64,000 nucleotides of DNA, from the NCBI GenBank assembly GCA_937907425.1, contig CALCIE010000052.1:6096-70095 (forward strand). The letters are read 5' to 3'. Below, in pieces: positions 1-8,017 of this stretch. The notes below the pieces were generated by a model. It saw only the letters and a list, made by a program, of their open reading frames with translations, did no database searches and was not told where the DNA came from. The translations under genes and the position numbers were made by a program. This DNA comes from ZC4RG42 sp003242425 (GTDB taxonomy: Bacteria; Pseudomonadota; Gammaproteobacteria; Burkholderiales; SG8-39). Positions within the stretch are counted from its first letter, which is position 1, and each line of letters opens with the position of its first letter.

Positions 1-175
1 GGTGGTGCGCCCGCGTCTCGGCGAGCTGCTCGTCCAGTCGCGGATCATCACTCCCGAGCAGTTGCAGGACGCGCTCGCGCGTCAACAGCGGCACCGGGCG
101 AGGCTGGGGGAGATCCTCAAGGAGATGGGGCTGGTTCAGGAGGATCAGCTCGCGTTCGCATTGAATGGACACTGA
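1..175 (+). CDS. nfrB: C-terminal end of an NfrB-like membrane glycosyltransferase (MshEN c-di-GMP-binding tail), 5' truncated by window
   Basis: Only the last 57 codons are present, read in the frame beginning at base 2. They contain two tandem copies of the MshEN pattern: RLGELLVQ..I..EQL..ALARQ, then RLGEILKEMGLV..DQLAFAL. MshEN motifs bind cyclic di-GMP and occur at the N-terminus of type II secretion/MshE ATPases and at the C-terminus of NfrB family-2 glycosyltransferases. The downstream NfrA-like protein favours NfrB, the inner-membrane polymerase of the N4-receptor exopolysaccharide. The glycine expected in the first motif is replaced (LLVQSRIIT). The glycosyltransferase domain lies outside the window, so the name is an inference from tail plus context. 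An alternative is a GspE/PilB-type ATPase fragment, but those carry this domain at the other end. Confidence 0.6.
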   Translation, partial: VVRPRLGELLVQSRIITPEQLQDALARQQRHRARLGEILKEMGLVQEDQLAFALNGH

Positions 176-359
176 GCACGAACGACGAGAGACGGAGGTG
201 GGATGGAACGAGGTGTTGGAGCGTTATGCGCGGCGCCGGTCGCACTACCGTTAGGTCGCCCACGAGGAGCGGCTTCAGCATTTCAAGAGCGCGGTCCAGG
301 GCATCACGGCCCCGGACTCCGCCTGGGTGAACCCCGCGGACTTCGTTCATTCCCCGTAA
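165..359 (+). pseudogene. Small interrupted reading frame (29 codons, TAG, 34 codons)
   Basis: An ATG at 165 overlaps the preceding stop codon. The frame runs 29 codons to a TAG at 252-254, then stays open another 34 codons to TAA at 357-359. By my count about 88 percent of third positions after the TAG are G or C, like real genes here, and the encoded residues (GWNEVLERYA before; VAHEERLQHF, ITAPDSAWVNPADF after) look protein-like. No good start codon follows the TAG, so this is best read as a roughly 63-residue soluble protein broken by a nonsense mutation. Family not recognised. It could also be non-coding. Confidence 0.35.
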
Positions 360-416
360 CGCGGCGGATCGGGCGTGTTGTTGCAACGAAGGACATTACG
401 ACATGAGGAGGCCACC

Positions 417-833
417 ATGGCTAGGAGGATCTGGACCGTTCTGATGTTGGCACCGCTGACCGTTTCGGTCGCACTGGGTTATGCCGGCGAGGCGGGCGCC
501 AAACCCGCGGAGCCTCCCGGGGCCGCGAAAGCCAAGCCCAATGACCCCAAGGCGGCTGCACCTAAGCCGAATGGCCCCAGGGCGGATGCGCCTAAGCCGG
601 CGCCCAAGCCTGCGCCCAAGCCGGTGCGCATCCAACCCCCGCCCAAACCTGCGGTGCAGACCGTGGTGGCGCCGGGGACGTGGAAAGTCCACAGGCATCG
701 CGGCAACTCGCCGCTGTTCAAGATGGGGCGCGAGAAGGAGTGGGTGGAGCATCCCGGACCGGGCAAGCGTCCCGTCATCAAGCGCCAGGACCGCCCCGGC
801 AACGGGAACGGCAAAGGCAAGGGTCCACGATAG
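417..833 (+). CDS. Small secreted Pro/Ala/Lys-rich basic protein
   Basis: The ATG at 417 is chosen because AGGAGG sits 5 nt upstream (406-411). An upstream in-frame ATG at 375 has no such site. The 138-residue product starts with a Sec signal peptide (about residues 1-27, positive start then LMLAPLTVSVALGYAG). A repetitive Pro-Lys-Ala segment follows (KPAPKPAPKP and relatives, about 28-85), then a basic tail rich in Gly, Lys and Arg. No catalytic domain is visible. It lies in the same orientation between the nfrB-like tail and the deacetylase gene, so it probably belongs to the polysaccharide operon. A strongly cationic, disordered periplasmic or surface protein could contact an anionic polymer or peptidoglycan, but that is inference. 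Confidence 0.7.
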   Translation: MARRIWTVLMLAPLTVSVALGYAGEAGAKPAEPPGAAKAKPNDPKAAAPKPNGPRADAPKPAPKPAPKPVRIQPPPKPAVQTVVAPGTWKVHRHRGNSPLFKMGREKEWVEHPGPGKRPVIKRQDRPGNGNGKGKGPR

Positions 834-874
834 CCGCTTCGCGCGCGGTATTGCCGCTCGCAAAGGAGAGAGTC

Positions 875-2539
875 ATGAAAGCACGTCTCTATGCGTTCAT
901 CCTCGCGCTGGTCATGGCGCTTTGGGCGCCGTTCGGCGCGGCGCAGACCACGCCCATCAAAGCGCTGGTGCTTTACGATGCGCCGGCCACGGGGGACTAC
1001 CAGAAACTGGCGTTCGCGTACGCGATCATGCTGCGCAATCTGCTCGGCCACTGGAACACCGATGTGGATCTGCAGCCGGTGGAGCAGTACGCGAGCTCCC
1101 AGGTCGAGCAGTACGACGTGACCTTCTACATGGGCGGGATCTACGACAACCAGTTGCCCGCGAGCTTCATCGACGACGTGCACAACACCGACAAGACCGT
1201 CGTCTGGTTCAAGTACAACCTCTGGCAATACGCCTGGAATCCCAACTACGACTTCCGCGACCGCACCGGCCTCGGCTTCTACGGCCTGGTCGGCATGAAC
1301 GGCCAGCCCACGCCGCAGAACCCGGAACCCGGCTTTTTCGACACAGTCGAGTACAAGGGCAAATCGCTGGTCAAGTACTACAGCTTCCAGAACGGCGTGG
1401 TCGCCGCCGACCCCGATCTCGGCATCGTCGGCGTCGAGGACCCGGCCAAGGCGCAGACGCTGGTGACGATCCGCAATTCCAAGACCGGCCAGGTCGCGCC
1501 CTACATCGTGCGCGCCGGGAACTTCTGGTACGTGGCCGACATGCCGTTCTCCTACATCGGCCCGCGCGACCGCTATCTGGTGATCTGCGACATGCTGCAC
1601 GACATCCTCGGCGTGCAGACGCCGACCATCCACCGTGCGATGGTGCGGCTGGAGGATGTGGGCGCGCTGGTGCTGCCCTCCACCATGGTGACGCTCACCG
1701 ACTATCTGCACGGCAAGGGCATTCCGTTCTCGATCGCGGTGATCCCGTTCTACCGCGACCCGCTCGGCTGGTACAACGACGGCGTGCCGATGGAAATCCA
1801 TCTCGCCGACGCCACCAACCTGCGCGCTTCGCTCGACTACGCCATCGCGCGCGGCGCGAAGCTGGTGATGCACGGCTATACGCACCAGTACGGGTCGATG
1901 CGCAATATCCACACGGGCGTGAGCGGTGACGACTTCGAGTTCTGGAACGCGGTGGACAACGAACCCGTGCCGGAAGACTCGATCGCCTGGGCGCTGGGAC
2001 GGCTCGATGCCGGCCTGGCCGAACTGCAGCTCAACGGCTACCACGTTTTCGCCTGGGAGGCGCCGCATTACCAGTCCTCGCCCAAGGCGATCCGCGCCGC
2101 CGTCCAGCGCTTCCCCACCACCTACCAGCGCGTGGTGTACTACACCTCGGACGAGCCGGATTTCAACCCGGCCAATCCGGCCCGGGATTTCGCGGTGGGG
2201 CAGTTCTTCCCCTACGTGATCGAGCGCGACTACTACGGCCAGCGCGTGCTGCCGGAGAACCTCGGCAACATCGAATACGACATCAGGGAGATCGATCCCA
2301 CCTCGAACTTCGACTACACCTGGGAGGATCTGCTGCTGAACGCTGAGATGGCGAAGGTGGTGCGTGACGGTTTCGCCTCCTTCTTCTTCCATCCCTTCTG
2401 GCTCGATCCGGACGTCGGCACGCCGGGCTTCGAGGATTTCAAGAAGCTGGTGGAAGGCATCACCGCGCTCGGCTATACCTGGGTGGGCGCGCATACCCTG
2501 ACGCCGCCCGGCTGGCTGGGCCTCAGCCAGGCACCCTGA
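875..2539 (+). CDS. DUF2334-type polysaccharide deacetylase-like periplasmic protein
   Basis: The start at 875 is preceded by an AAAGGAGAG site. The 554-residue protein has a signal peptide (cleavage near GAA-Q, residue 23) and an N-terminal domain of about 225 residues. A DUF2334 domain follows, a distant member of the NodB/CE4 deacetylase fold. The expected metal and catalytic positions are visible: an acidic pair in RLEDVG (259-262), the HGYTH zinc motif (333-337), EAPH (395-398) and a late histidine in FFFHPF (506). CE4-like enzymes remove N-acetyl groups from sugar polymers. Sitting between an nfrB-like tail and an nfrA-like gene, it is likely to de-N-acetylate the exported glycan in the periplasm, as PgaB does for PNAG. 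Activity and substrate are inferred. Confidence 0.8.
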   Translation: MKARLYAFILALVMALWAPFGAAQTTPIKALVLYDAPATGDYQKLAFAYAIMLRNLLGHWNTDVDLQPVEQYASSQVEQYDVTFYMGGIYDNQLPASFIDDVHNTDKTVVWFKYNLWQYAWNPNYDFRDRTGLGFYGLVGMNGQPTPQNPEPGFFDTVEYKGKSLVKYYSFQNGVVAADPDLGIVGVEDPAKAQTLVTIRNSKTGQVAPYIVRAGNFWYVADMPFSYIGPRDRYLVICDMLHDILGVQTPTIHRAMVRLEDVGALVLPSTMVTLTDYLHGKGIPFSIAVIPFYRDPLGWYNDGVPMEIHLADATNLRASLDYAIARGAKLVMHGYTHQYGSMRNIHTGVSGDDFEFWNAVDNEPVPEDSIAWALGRLDAGLAELQLNGYHVFAWEAPHYQSSPKAIRAAVQRFPTTYQRVVYYTSDEPDFNPANPARDFAVGQFFPYVIERDYYGQRVLPENLGNIEYDIREIDPTSNFDYTWEDLLLNAEMAKVVRDGFASFFFHPFWLDPDVGTPGFEDFKKLVEGITALGYTWVGAHTLTPPGWLGLSQAP

Positions 2540-2554
2540 TCGAGGGATGCAGCC

Positions 2555-5500
2555 ATGGCGCTGCAGGTCGGACCGAGCGGCGCCCGGCGCGCGCGAAGTT
2601 GCGCGCGCCGGGTGTGCACGGCGGCGTTGTGCGGACTGCTGTGCGCGGGCTTGCCTGTTCACGCGCAAGGCGAAGCGCCGCCAACGGCGGCGGAAGTCGA
2701 CAAGCAGCCGAACTGGCTGGTGCAACAGATCCGGCGCTTCCGCAGTCATCCGCATCTGGATCGCGGTTACCGGTTGAAGCAGGCGGGCCGCCTCGAGGAA
2801 GCGCGCGCGGCCATGGCCAGGGCGCTGGAGATGGACCCGGGCAATGCACAGGCGCGCAGCGATTACGTCGCGCTGCTGGAGCGCCTGGGCGTGTACGAGG
2901 AAGTGCTGCTGCATTCCGAACCGCTGCTCAAGGACCCGGACCGGCGCGTGCACGCCCTGTTCGCGCAGGCGCGCGCCTACCATGCCCTGGGCCGGCTGGA
3001 AGACGCCAGCGCCGCCCTGAAACAGGTCGTGGGCACGAGCGACGTCGAGACGGCCAAGCGCCTGAACGCGGCCGATGAGCTCGCCGATCTGCTGATTCGA
3101 TGCGGCCGTTACGAGGAGGCGTTGCAGACCCTGGCCTTGCTGCCCGGCGGTTTCCGTGTCCATCTGCGGCGGGGGATCGCGAAGGAGGCGCTGGGACGCC
3201 ATGACGAGGCGGAACAGGCGTTCCGCGCCGCGCTCGCCCAGGCGGGCGATTCGGGCGAACGCGTGCAGGCGCTGGAGTATCTCGGTCAGAACGCGATCAG
3301 ACGCAAGGACTGGAGCGCGGCGCGAGCCCATTACGATGCCGCGCTCTCGCTCGATCCGGCCAACGTGAGGCTGATGCGCGCGCTGGTCCAGGCGGCGCAT
3401 GGTGCGGGCCATACGCGGCAGGCGCTGCGCTGGGCCGGCGAGGTCGTTGCGCGTGAGCCGACATCCGCGGATCGCGAGGTGCTCGCCAATTTGCGCTATG
3501 CGACCAGGGATTACCCGGGCGCGGTGCGCGACTATCAGGCGTTGTTGAACGAGACTGCCGACCCCGCGCAGCGCGCAAGGTTGCTCGCCGCCATCGGCTA
3601 CGCCTATTTCGACATGGGGCGCTACGCAGAGTCGGCCCGGGCTTTCGAAGAGGCCGTGCAGCTCGGCGACGAGCCGCGTTTGCGCGGGGCATTGCAAGCC
3701 GCCCGCGAGGCGGAGCGCGATCCGCTCTCCGAAATGGAGGTGCTGCAGGCAGCGTTGCGGCACAAGCCCACGGCGGAAGCGCATTTGCGGCTTGCCGCGC
3801 TTTACCTGGAACGCGGCGACGAGGACGCGGCCATTGCGCACCTGGAGCAGGCCGTGCGCTTCAGGCAGGCGCCGCGCGTGCGTGCGGCGGCCTATCGGCA
3901 ACTGTGGCCGCTCTATTACGCCCGCGAGGATCTGGGCGAAGCGCGGCGGGCGCTCGAGCAGCTCACCGCGCTCGTTCCTCACGACGCCGAGACGTGGCGC
4001 GCGCTGGCGCACATCCATTTCGAGCGGCAGGATGTGGTCGCCGCGGCGGAGTGCCTGCGGCGCAGCATCGAAGCGGCGCCGAGCGTCGAAGCCTACCGTT
4101 CCCTGGCTTACGCCCTGGCGACCCTCGGCGCATGGGAAGAGGCTGTGCGGGTGAACCGGGCATGGCTTGCCATGCCCGACCTGCCTGCCTCAGATCGTGC
4201 GGAGGCCTACGAACGGCTGGCGATCGCGCAGACGGAAGCCGGCGACCGGACGGGCCTGGTGCATACCCTCCAGGAAGCGATCGCCAACGGCATCGACAAC
4301 CGTTTGATGCGCGAACGGCTGGGGCTCGCCCTGTTCGCGGAACGACGCTGGCGCGAGGCGCTGCCGCATTTCCGTGCCCTGTATCAGCGCGAGCCGGACG
4401 CCATGGCCGCCCTCTACCTCTCGCGCTGCTACGCGGCGATGGGCAAAACAGGGCTGGCCGTGCATTTCGGCCGCCTGGCCCTGGGAGGCGCCGAGGATCT
4501 GCCCGAGGCCGAACGCAGGCAACTGCAGACCGAACTGGCCTATCTCTACGCGGACGAGTCGGAGTACGCCGCAGCGGCGCGCATGTGGGCCGCGGTCATT
4601 GCGCGCGACGGCGATCCGCTGCACGTGCATCGTTACGCCGTCGCGCAGCACCGTGCGGGCAATGTGGAGGAGGCGCGCAAGGCCTGGCGTTCCATCGCCG
4701 ACGGCGCGCTGCCCAGGGAGGAAGAGGTCGAACGGCTCAATCAGCTCGCCACATTCGCCGCAGCGGAAGGCGATCTGACCGAGGCGGTGAGGCTCTATGC
4801 GCAGGCCGACGCCCTGGCGCCCGGCGCGTACAACCAGTACCGCATGGGGCTCGCCTTGCAGGAGCTCGGACGCCGCGAAGAGGCGTTGCGCGCCTTCGAA
4901 ACCGCGTATCGGCGCGAGCCCACGGCCGCCTATGCGCTCGCGCTCGGCTACGCCTACGTGAACGCCAAACGTTATGCCGAGGCGGCGCCGATCCTCGAGC
5001 GTGCGAGCGCCCTCGATCCCGACAACCTGAGGCTCTATCAGGACATCGCCTACGCCTATCTGCACAGTTTGCAGAACGACAAGGCGATCGCGTGGTTCAA
5101 GAAAGGCATCGATGCGCGGCTCAGGGCGCGCGAGGAGGCCGGCCAGGCTGCGAAGATGGATGCCGACAGGCGTCCCGGCGCGCGCAGGGAAGACATGCAC
5201 GGAGCCGGAACCGATACCTCCATCCGCCTCGCGGCACTGGACGACCAGGCCGTTTCGCCGAGGGAAACCGATGCGGTGTCCGGCCATACGGCGTTGGCGC
5301 TTGCGACGCCGTCCGCGCGGTACGGGGCGCTCGTACAAAGCGCACCGGCAGCCGGTCTGCCGCAGCACGCCGATCCCGAGCTGGAACGTATGCGCGACGA
5401 AGTGGCCCGGCTGGAGAAGAACTGGAACTTCACCTTCTATCAGGCCTACAGCCCGGGACACGAAGGCACCGACCCGGGTGTGCCTTCGACCGGCGGTTCC

Positions 5501-6139
5501 GTCGTGCCTTCGCAGGGCGGCGTGGAGATTTCCTACCGCCCGCCGGTGGTGGGCTTCCGCGACGAGCGCATTTTCGACATCTACGGGCGCGTGCTGTGGT
5601 CCAACCGGCCGCGCTCGCTGGACATGGAAAGCGATTCGCTGCAAGGCGGCATCGGCCTGCGCTACAAGCCGTTCCGCGCACTGCAGCTCTACGTGAGCGG
5701 CGAGAAGCTGTTCCGGATCGGTGACAACGCCCAGAACGACTGGCTGTTCAGGCTGAGTTACGGCTGGACCGACATCCACGACCGCAAGTTCGGGGGCGAG
5801 ACGGACTGGAACTACAGCAGCCTCTATCTCGACGCGGGCATTTTCACCGACGAGGACCATACGCGCGCCTTCTACGGGGAGCTGCGCCAGGGCAGGACTT
5901 TCAAACTCGGCGAGCAATGGCTGCTCACGCCGCATCTGGTGGTGAACGGCCGCTACGAACATCCGAATTTCTCGCCGGGCTCCTACTGGCAGGCGGGCGC
6001 GGGGCTGTCCTTGAAGTTTTTGTTCAATGCCACCCGCTACGCCTCCTACCGGTCCAATATCGAGCTGCTGCTGCACTACAAGGTCGGCATGGCGCATGTG
6101 GCGAGCGGCTGGCTGTTCACGGTGGTGGCGCGATTGTGA
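2555..6139 (+). CDS. nfrA: NfrA-like outer-membrane TPR protein (phage N4 adsorption protein A family)
   Basis: 1194 residues with a signal peptide ending near VHAQG (about residue 38). From about residue 60 to 870 the chain is a long series of TPR helices (repeats such as YRLKQAGRLEEARAAMARAL). A low-complexity linker follows. From about residue 955 to the end there is a beta-rich domain with many aromatic strands (YGRVLWSNRP, LYVSGEKLFRIGD, NVELLLHYKVG-like ends), matching the NfrA C-terminal domain. NfrA is the outer-membrane partner of the NfrB synthase and the receptor of phage N4 in E. coli. The arrangement parallels PgaA and AlgK/AlgE, with a TPR scaffold feeding an outer-membrane pore. 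It starts 15 bp after the deacetylase gene, so the two are probably co-transcribed. The family call is firm; a role in glycan export is inferred. Confidence 0.8.
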   Translation: MALQVGPSGARRARSCARRVCTAALCGLLCAGLPVHAQGEAPPTAAEVDKQPNWLVQQIRRFRSHPHLDRGYRLKQAGRLEEARAAMARALEMDPGNAQARSDYVALLERLGVYEEVLLHSEPLLKDPDRRVHALFAQARAYHALGRLEDASAALKQVVGTSDVETAKRLNAADELADLLIRCGRYEEALQTLALLPGGFRVHLRRGIAKEALGRHDEAEQAFRAALAQAGDSGERVQALEYLGQNAIRRKDWSAARAHYDAALSLDPANVRLMRALVQAAHGAGHTRQALRWAGEVVAREPTSADREVLANLRYATRDYPGAVRDYQALLNETADPAQRARLLAAIGYAYFDMGRYAESARAFEEAVQLGDEPRLRGALQAAREAERDPLSEMEVLQAALRHKPTAEAHLRLAALYLERGDEDAAIAHLEQAVRFRQAPRVRAAAYRQLWPLYYAREDLGEARRALEQLTALVPHDAETWRALAHIHFERQDVVAAAECLRRSIEAAPSVEAYRSLAYALATLGAWEEAVRVNRAWLAMPDLPASDRAEAYERLAIAQTEAGDRTGLVHTLQEAIANGIDNRLMRERLGLALFAERRWREALPHFRALYQREPDAMAALYLSRCYAAMGKTGLAVHFGRLALGGAEDLPEAERRQLQTELAYLYADESEYAAAARMWAAVIARDGDPLHVHRYAVAQHRAGNVEEARKAWRSIADGALPREEEVERLNQLATFAAAEGDLTEAVRLYAQADALAPGAYNQYRMGLALQELGRREEALRAFETAYRREPTAAYALALGYAYVNAKRYAEAAPILERASALDPDNLRLYQDIAYAYLHSLQNDKAIAWFKKGIDARLRAREEAGQAAKMDADRRPGARREDMHGAGTDTSIRLAALDDQAVSPRETDAVSGHTALALATPSARYGALVQSAPAAGLPQHADPELERMRDEVARLEKNWNFTFYQAYSPGHEGTDPGVPSTGGSVVPSQGGVEISYRPPVVGFRDERIFDIYGRVLWSNRPRSLDMESDSLQGGIGLRYKPFRALQLYVSGEKLFRIGDNAQNDWLFRLSYGWTDIHDRKFGGETDWNYSSLYLDAGIFTDEDHTRAFYGELRQGRTFKLGEQWLLTPHLVVNGRYEHPNFSPGSYWQAGAGLSLKFLFNATRYASYRSNIELLLHYKVGMAHVASGWLFTVVARL

Positions 6140-6149
6140 AGGAGGGCGG

Positions 6150-7202
6150 ATGAAAAGGCGGTGGCTGTGCGGCGTTGCCTTGGGGCTGGCACTGGTGACG
6201 GCGGTGGTCTGGGCATTCCCGCGCGGGCAGGCGGACGGCGCCGCGCCCCTGCGGCTTTCGGGGACGTACCTGCAACTGACCGCCGGCCATCTGGAATGGC
6301 GTGAGGAGGACTGGGAAGAACTGTTCGCCTATTTCCGCGAGCTGGGGCTTTCGGAGCTCATCGTGCAATGGTCGGCCTACGAGGACAGCCGCTTCTATCC
6401 CGACGCCATGGCGCCCGGCACGAAGCCTTCGCCGATCGAGAGCGTCCTGAGGCTGGCCGACCGGACCGGCATGCGGGTAAGGCTTGGCCTCGCCTTCGAG
6501 GAGCGATACTGGACCGAGCTCGCCAAAAAGCCTGAGGAGCTTGCGCCGTATCTGGAAACGCTTGCGCAGCGTTCGGTGGCGATCGCGCAGGCCTTGTGGC
6601 CCCTGGCCCGCGAACACGTGTCCTTCACCGGCTGGTATATCCCGCAGGAAATCGACGACGAGAGCTGGCGCGAGCCCGAATACCGTCAATTGCTCCACGA
6701 CTTCCTCGCGCGGCTCGGCCGGGCGTTGCACGAGATCGCTCCCGATACGCCCGTCGCCGTTTCCGGTTTCTCCAACGGCATGACAGACCCCGTCGCCTTC
6801 GAGGCATTCTGGAAGAACCTGCTCATGCAGGCGCCGCAGATCGATACCGTGCTGTTCCAGGACGGCGTCGGGGCGCACAAACTCGATCTGTTCGAACTGC
6901 CGCTCTATGCGGCGGCCATCCGCAACGCGGCGGTCGAGACCTCGCGGGAGGTCGTGTTCATCGTGGAGCTCTTCGACCAGGTCGCCGGGCCTCCCATCGA
7001 CGAGAACCCCTTCCAGGCCGTGCCGGCGGCGCTGCCGCGCATTTTGCAGCAGCTCGAAGTCGCGCAACGCTACGCTTCCATGGCGGTGGCGTTCAGCGTG
7101 CCCGAATATCTTTCGCCCAAGGGCGGGCAGGCGGCGGGGCTGCTTTACGACGAATACCGGGTCGCTTGCGTGACGAAGGCCTGCAGGGCGGCCGGGCAAT
7201 GA
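6150..7202 (+). CDS. DUF4434 glycoside-hydrolase-like protein, secreted or inner-membrane anchored
   Basis: Starts 10 bp after the NfrA-like stop, with GGAGGG just upstream. The 350-residue product has an N-terminal hydrophobic segment (RRWLCGVALGLALVTAVVWA) that could be an uncleaved anchor or signal peptide. The remainder has the alternating pattern of a TIM barrel and matches DUF4434. Candidate acid/base residues are Glu167 in YIPQEIDD and Glu273 in FIVELFD, placed like the strand-4 and strand-7 glutamates of retaining glycosidases. In Pga, Pel and Alg systems a hydrolase or lyase clears or trims periplasmic polymer. This gene is the obvious candidate for that role in this locus. No enzymatic specificity can be read from the sequence. 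Confidence 0.75.
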   Translation: MKRRWLCGVALGLALVTAVVWAFPRGQADGAAPLRLSGTYLQLTAGHLEWREEDWEELFAYFRELGLSELIVQWSAYEDSRFYPDAMAPGTKPSPIESVLRLADRTGMRVRLGLAFEERYWTELAKKPEELAPYLETLAQRSVAIAQALWPLAREHVSFTGWYIPQEIDDESWREPEYRQLLHDFLARLGRALHEIAPDTPVAVSGFSNGMTDPVAFEAFWKNLLMQAPQIDTVLFQDGVGAHKLDLFELPLYAAAIRNAAVETSREVVFIVELFDQVAGPPIDENPFQAVPAALPRILQQLEVAQRYASMAVAFSVPEYLSPKGGQAAGLLYDEYRVACVTKACRAAGQ

Positions 7203-7220
7203 GCGCCGCCCCGGCGGGGC

Positions 7221-7973
7221 CTACCGTCCGCCCGCCACATCGATGAAACCGCCGGTGGTGTAGGCGGCTTCGTCCGACAACAGCCACAGGATCGCGTAGG
7301 CCACTTCCTCCGCATGACCGCCGCGCCGCAGCGGCACGTTGGCTTTCACGCGCTCGACGCGGTCCGGTTCGCCGCCGCTTGCATGCATTTCGGTGTAAAT
7401 GAATCCGGGCCGTACGGCGTTGACGCGAATGCCTTCCTGTGCGACCTCGTGCGCGAGACCGATGGTGAAGGTGTCGACCGCGCCCTTGGAGGCGGCGTAG
7501 TCCACATACTCGAAAGGCGAGCCGGTCTTGGCCGCAATGGAAGATACGTTGACGATGGCGCCGCCCGCACCGCCATGCCGCGTGGACATGCGCCGCACGG
7601 CTTCGCGCGCGCACAGCATGGTGCCGATGACATTGGTCGCGAAGATGCGTTGCATGCGTCCGGCGTCCATCGTCTCGACCCGCATCTGCCGTTCCAGGAT
7701 ACCGGCGTTGTTGACGAGCGCGTCCAGACGGCCGAACTCGCGGTCCACGGTTTCGAACAGGTCCACGACTTGCGCTTCGACAGAGACGTCTGCCGGAACG
7801 GCGATCGCGTGACCCCCTTCGCTTCGGATTTTCTCGACCACCTGCTGCGCGGCCTCGGCATCGCGCCTGTAGTTCACGCATACCGCGTAGCCGCGTTTGG
7901 CGGCGAGCAGGGCAGTTGCGGCACCGATCCCGCGGCCGCCGCCCGTAACGAGCAGAACCTTGCGCTGCTGCAT
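7221..7973 (-). CDS. SDR-family NAD(P)-dependent oxidoreductase
   Basis: 250 residues, the usual length for a classical short-chain dehydrogenase/reductase. It shows the Rossmann glycine motif TGGGRGIG (10-17), NNAG (88-91), the catalytic serine in NVSS (142-145) and YAASK (Tyr159, Lys163). The product is soluble and cytoplasmic; it resembles glucose 1-dehydrogenase/FabG-like SDRs but the substrate cannot be deduced. The gene is last in a leftward series with the aldo-keto reductase (45-bp gap) and a transporter, so the two reductases may act on related carbonyl compounds. Its stop lies only 18 bp from the convergent DUF4434 gene. Confidence 0.85.
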   Translation of the reverse strand: MQQRKVLLVTGGGRGIGAATALLAAKRGYAVCVNYRRDAEAAQQVVEKIRSEGGHAIAVPADVSVEAQVVDLFETVDREFGRLDALVNNAGILERQMRVETMDAGRMQRIFATNVIGTMLCAREAVRRMSTRHGGAGGAIVNVSSIAAKTGSPFEYVDYAASKGAVDTFTIGLAHEVAQEGIRVNAVRPGFIYTEMHASGGEPDRVERVKANVPLRRGGHAEEVAYAILWLLSDEAAYTTGGFIDVAGGR

Positions 7974-8017
7974 GCTGATCTTCCCCGGGTAACGACGGAC
8001 GCAACTATAAGCGATTC

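Noticed and set aside
479..4018. A very long open frame on the minus strand (about 1179 codons) opposite the deacetylase and NfrA-like genes
   Set aside because: Low-complexity Arg/His/Val-rich translation typical of antisense shadows in high-GC DNA; the plus-strand genes have clear domains.
7208..7220. GCCCC-GGC-GGGGC palindrome between the convergent DUF4434 and SDR genes
   Set aside because: Only a 5-bp stem without a T-run on either strand; too weak to call a terminator in DNA of this GC content.
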